Assembly: GCA_035501575.1 (NCBI GenBank) | Contig: DATJVZ010000386.1 | Location: 1 to 6,684, forward strand | DNA from: JAFAGX01 sp035501575 | GTDB lineage: Bacteria > Acidobacteriota > Terriglobia > Terriglobales > Acidobacteriaceae | DNA length: 6,684 bases | Direction of reading: 5' to 3' | Part shown: piece after piece, positions 6,263 through 6,684 of the stretch | Numbering within the stretch: the stretch's first letter is position 1 | Layout: each line of letters starts with the position of its first letter | The notes under the pieces: generated by a model | Seen by the model: the letters and a program-made list of their open reading frames with translations, nothing else | Database searches by the model: none | Told to the model about the DNA's origin: nothing | Made by a program: the position numbers and the translations under genes

Positions 6263-6319
6263 TTCGGCACCATTGTCTCGCCATCGTCCACAAAGCTCGA
6301 GCATTCTGCCCGATCCTTT

Positions 6320-6673
6320 ATGCATCGTCTGACGGCCAAATTGTTGTTGTTGCTAGCGATCGTCGGCAACCTTGCCCCGGTCGCGTGGGCGGCCACGACC
6401 GCGGAGCACCGGGCATGTTGTCTTCGTAAAACGCTTCACCATTGCCGCGATTCCGCGGATGCCGAGTCTCAGAAGACCTCGGTTCGAGCGACCGACTGTT
6501 GTAGCCACGATTGCTGCCGCGCGGTGACGACGGCGCAGTGGGCCCACCCCCAGTCATCGACGCGAACCGCTTGCGCGCAAGACCTGCAAACTCGCCTTAC
6601 CGCTTCCTACGCTGGTGTTACGACTACCCGACCTTCTCGGTCGCAATCCGCCCGCGCGCCTCCTCTCTGCTGA
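6320..6673 (+). CDS. Small secreted cysteine-rich protein, unknown function
   Basis: I do not recognise this 117-residue protein. It starts with a clear signal peptide: a short basic n-region (MHRLTAK), a hydrophobic core LLLLLAIVGNLAPVAW (8-23) and a likely signal peptidase I site after Ala24 (AWA). The mature part has nine cysteines (C33, C34, C42, C60, C61, C65, C66, C85, C117) arranged as CC-x7-C and CC-x3-CC, with nearby histidines (H30, H40, H41, H63). This resembles a disulfide-bonded or metal-binding exported protein. The rest is rich in Thr, Ser, Ala and Arg and appears disordered. There is no second membrane segment and no lipobox, so it is probably periplasmic or released. The ATG at 6320 fits the signal peptide, but no good ribosome binding site is seen. 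The signal peptide and patterned cysteines argue for a real gene; length and composition leave some doubt. Confidence 0.65.
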   Translation: MHRLTAKLLLLLAIVGNLAPVAWAATTAEHRACCLRKTLHHCRDSADAESQKTSVRATDCCSHDCCRAVTTAQWAHPQSSTRTACAQDLQTRLTASYAGVTTTRPSRSQSARAPPLC

Positions 6674-6684
6674 AGCCCCTCGAA

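Noticed and set aside
1..6684. CRISPR array, phage, transposon or toxin-antitoxin system
   Set aside because: No direct repeats with spacers, integrase, transposase or terminal inverted repeats were found; the gene content is core metabolism plus a PilT-like ATPase and one small secreted protein.

Overview
The window is a compact, entirely plus-strand run of genes from a GC-rich bacterium. It starts inside a tryptophan biosynthesis operon and continues into the entry and branch-point enzymes of the aromatic pathway, followed by a pilus-type ATPase and a small secreted cysteine-rich protein. The short TrpA N-terminus, the separate chorismate mutase placed before a type I-beta DAHP synthase, and the linked PilT-like gene suggest Acidobacteriota (Terriglobia-like). 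That assignment is an inference from general familiarity; there is no rRNA or other marker here.

Layout: trpC (5' end outside the window, 1-795), trpF (792-1454), trpB (1454-2698), a 77-nt gap, trpA (2776-3540), a 64-nt gap, chorismate mutase (3605-3931), an 87-nt gap with a nested inverted repeat, aroF/DAHP synthase (4019-5038), a PilT-like ATPase (5031-6203, TTG start overlapping aroF), a 116-nt gap, and a 117-residue exported Cys-rich protein (6320-6673). No gap reaches 300 nt. I see no tRNA, rRNA, CRISPR, insertion sequence or rho-independent terminator.

How the genes work together: DAHP synthase starts the shikimate pathway. Chorismate mutase diverts chorismate to prephenate for Phe/Tyr. 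TrpF, TrpC and TrpB/TrpA carry out the last steps from phosphoribosylanthranilate to tryptophan. trpE, trpG and trpD are not in the window; they may lie upstream. trpC-trpF-trpB have overlapping stop and start codons, which fits translational coupling. trpA, the mutase gene and aroF each have a longer leader where separate control is possible. The PilT-like gene has no obvious metabolic connection but overlaps aroF and has a well-placed ribosome binding site, so it is probably co-transcribed.

Most of the window is ordinary core metabolism and I see no clear new system. The items most worth a second look are the nested stem before aroF, the aroF/PilT coupling, the separate mutase-DAHP synthase pair, a possible short-leader promoter directly before trpA, and the unrecognised Cys-rich secreted protein.
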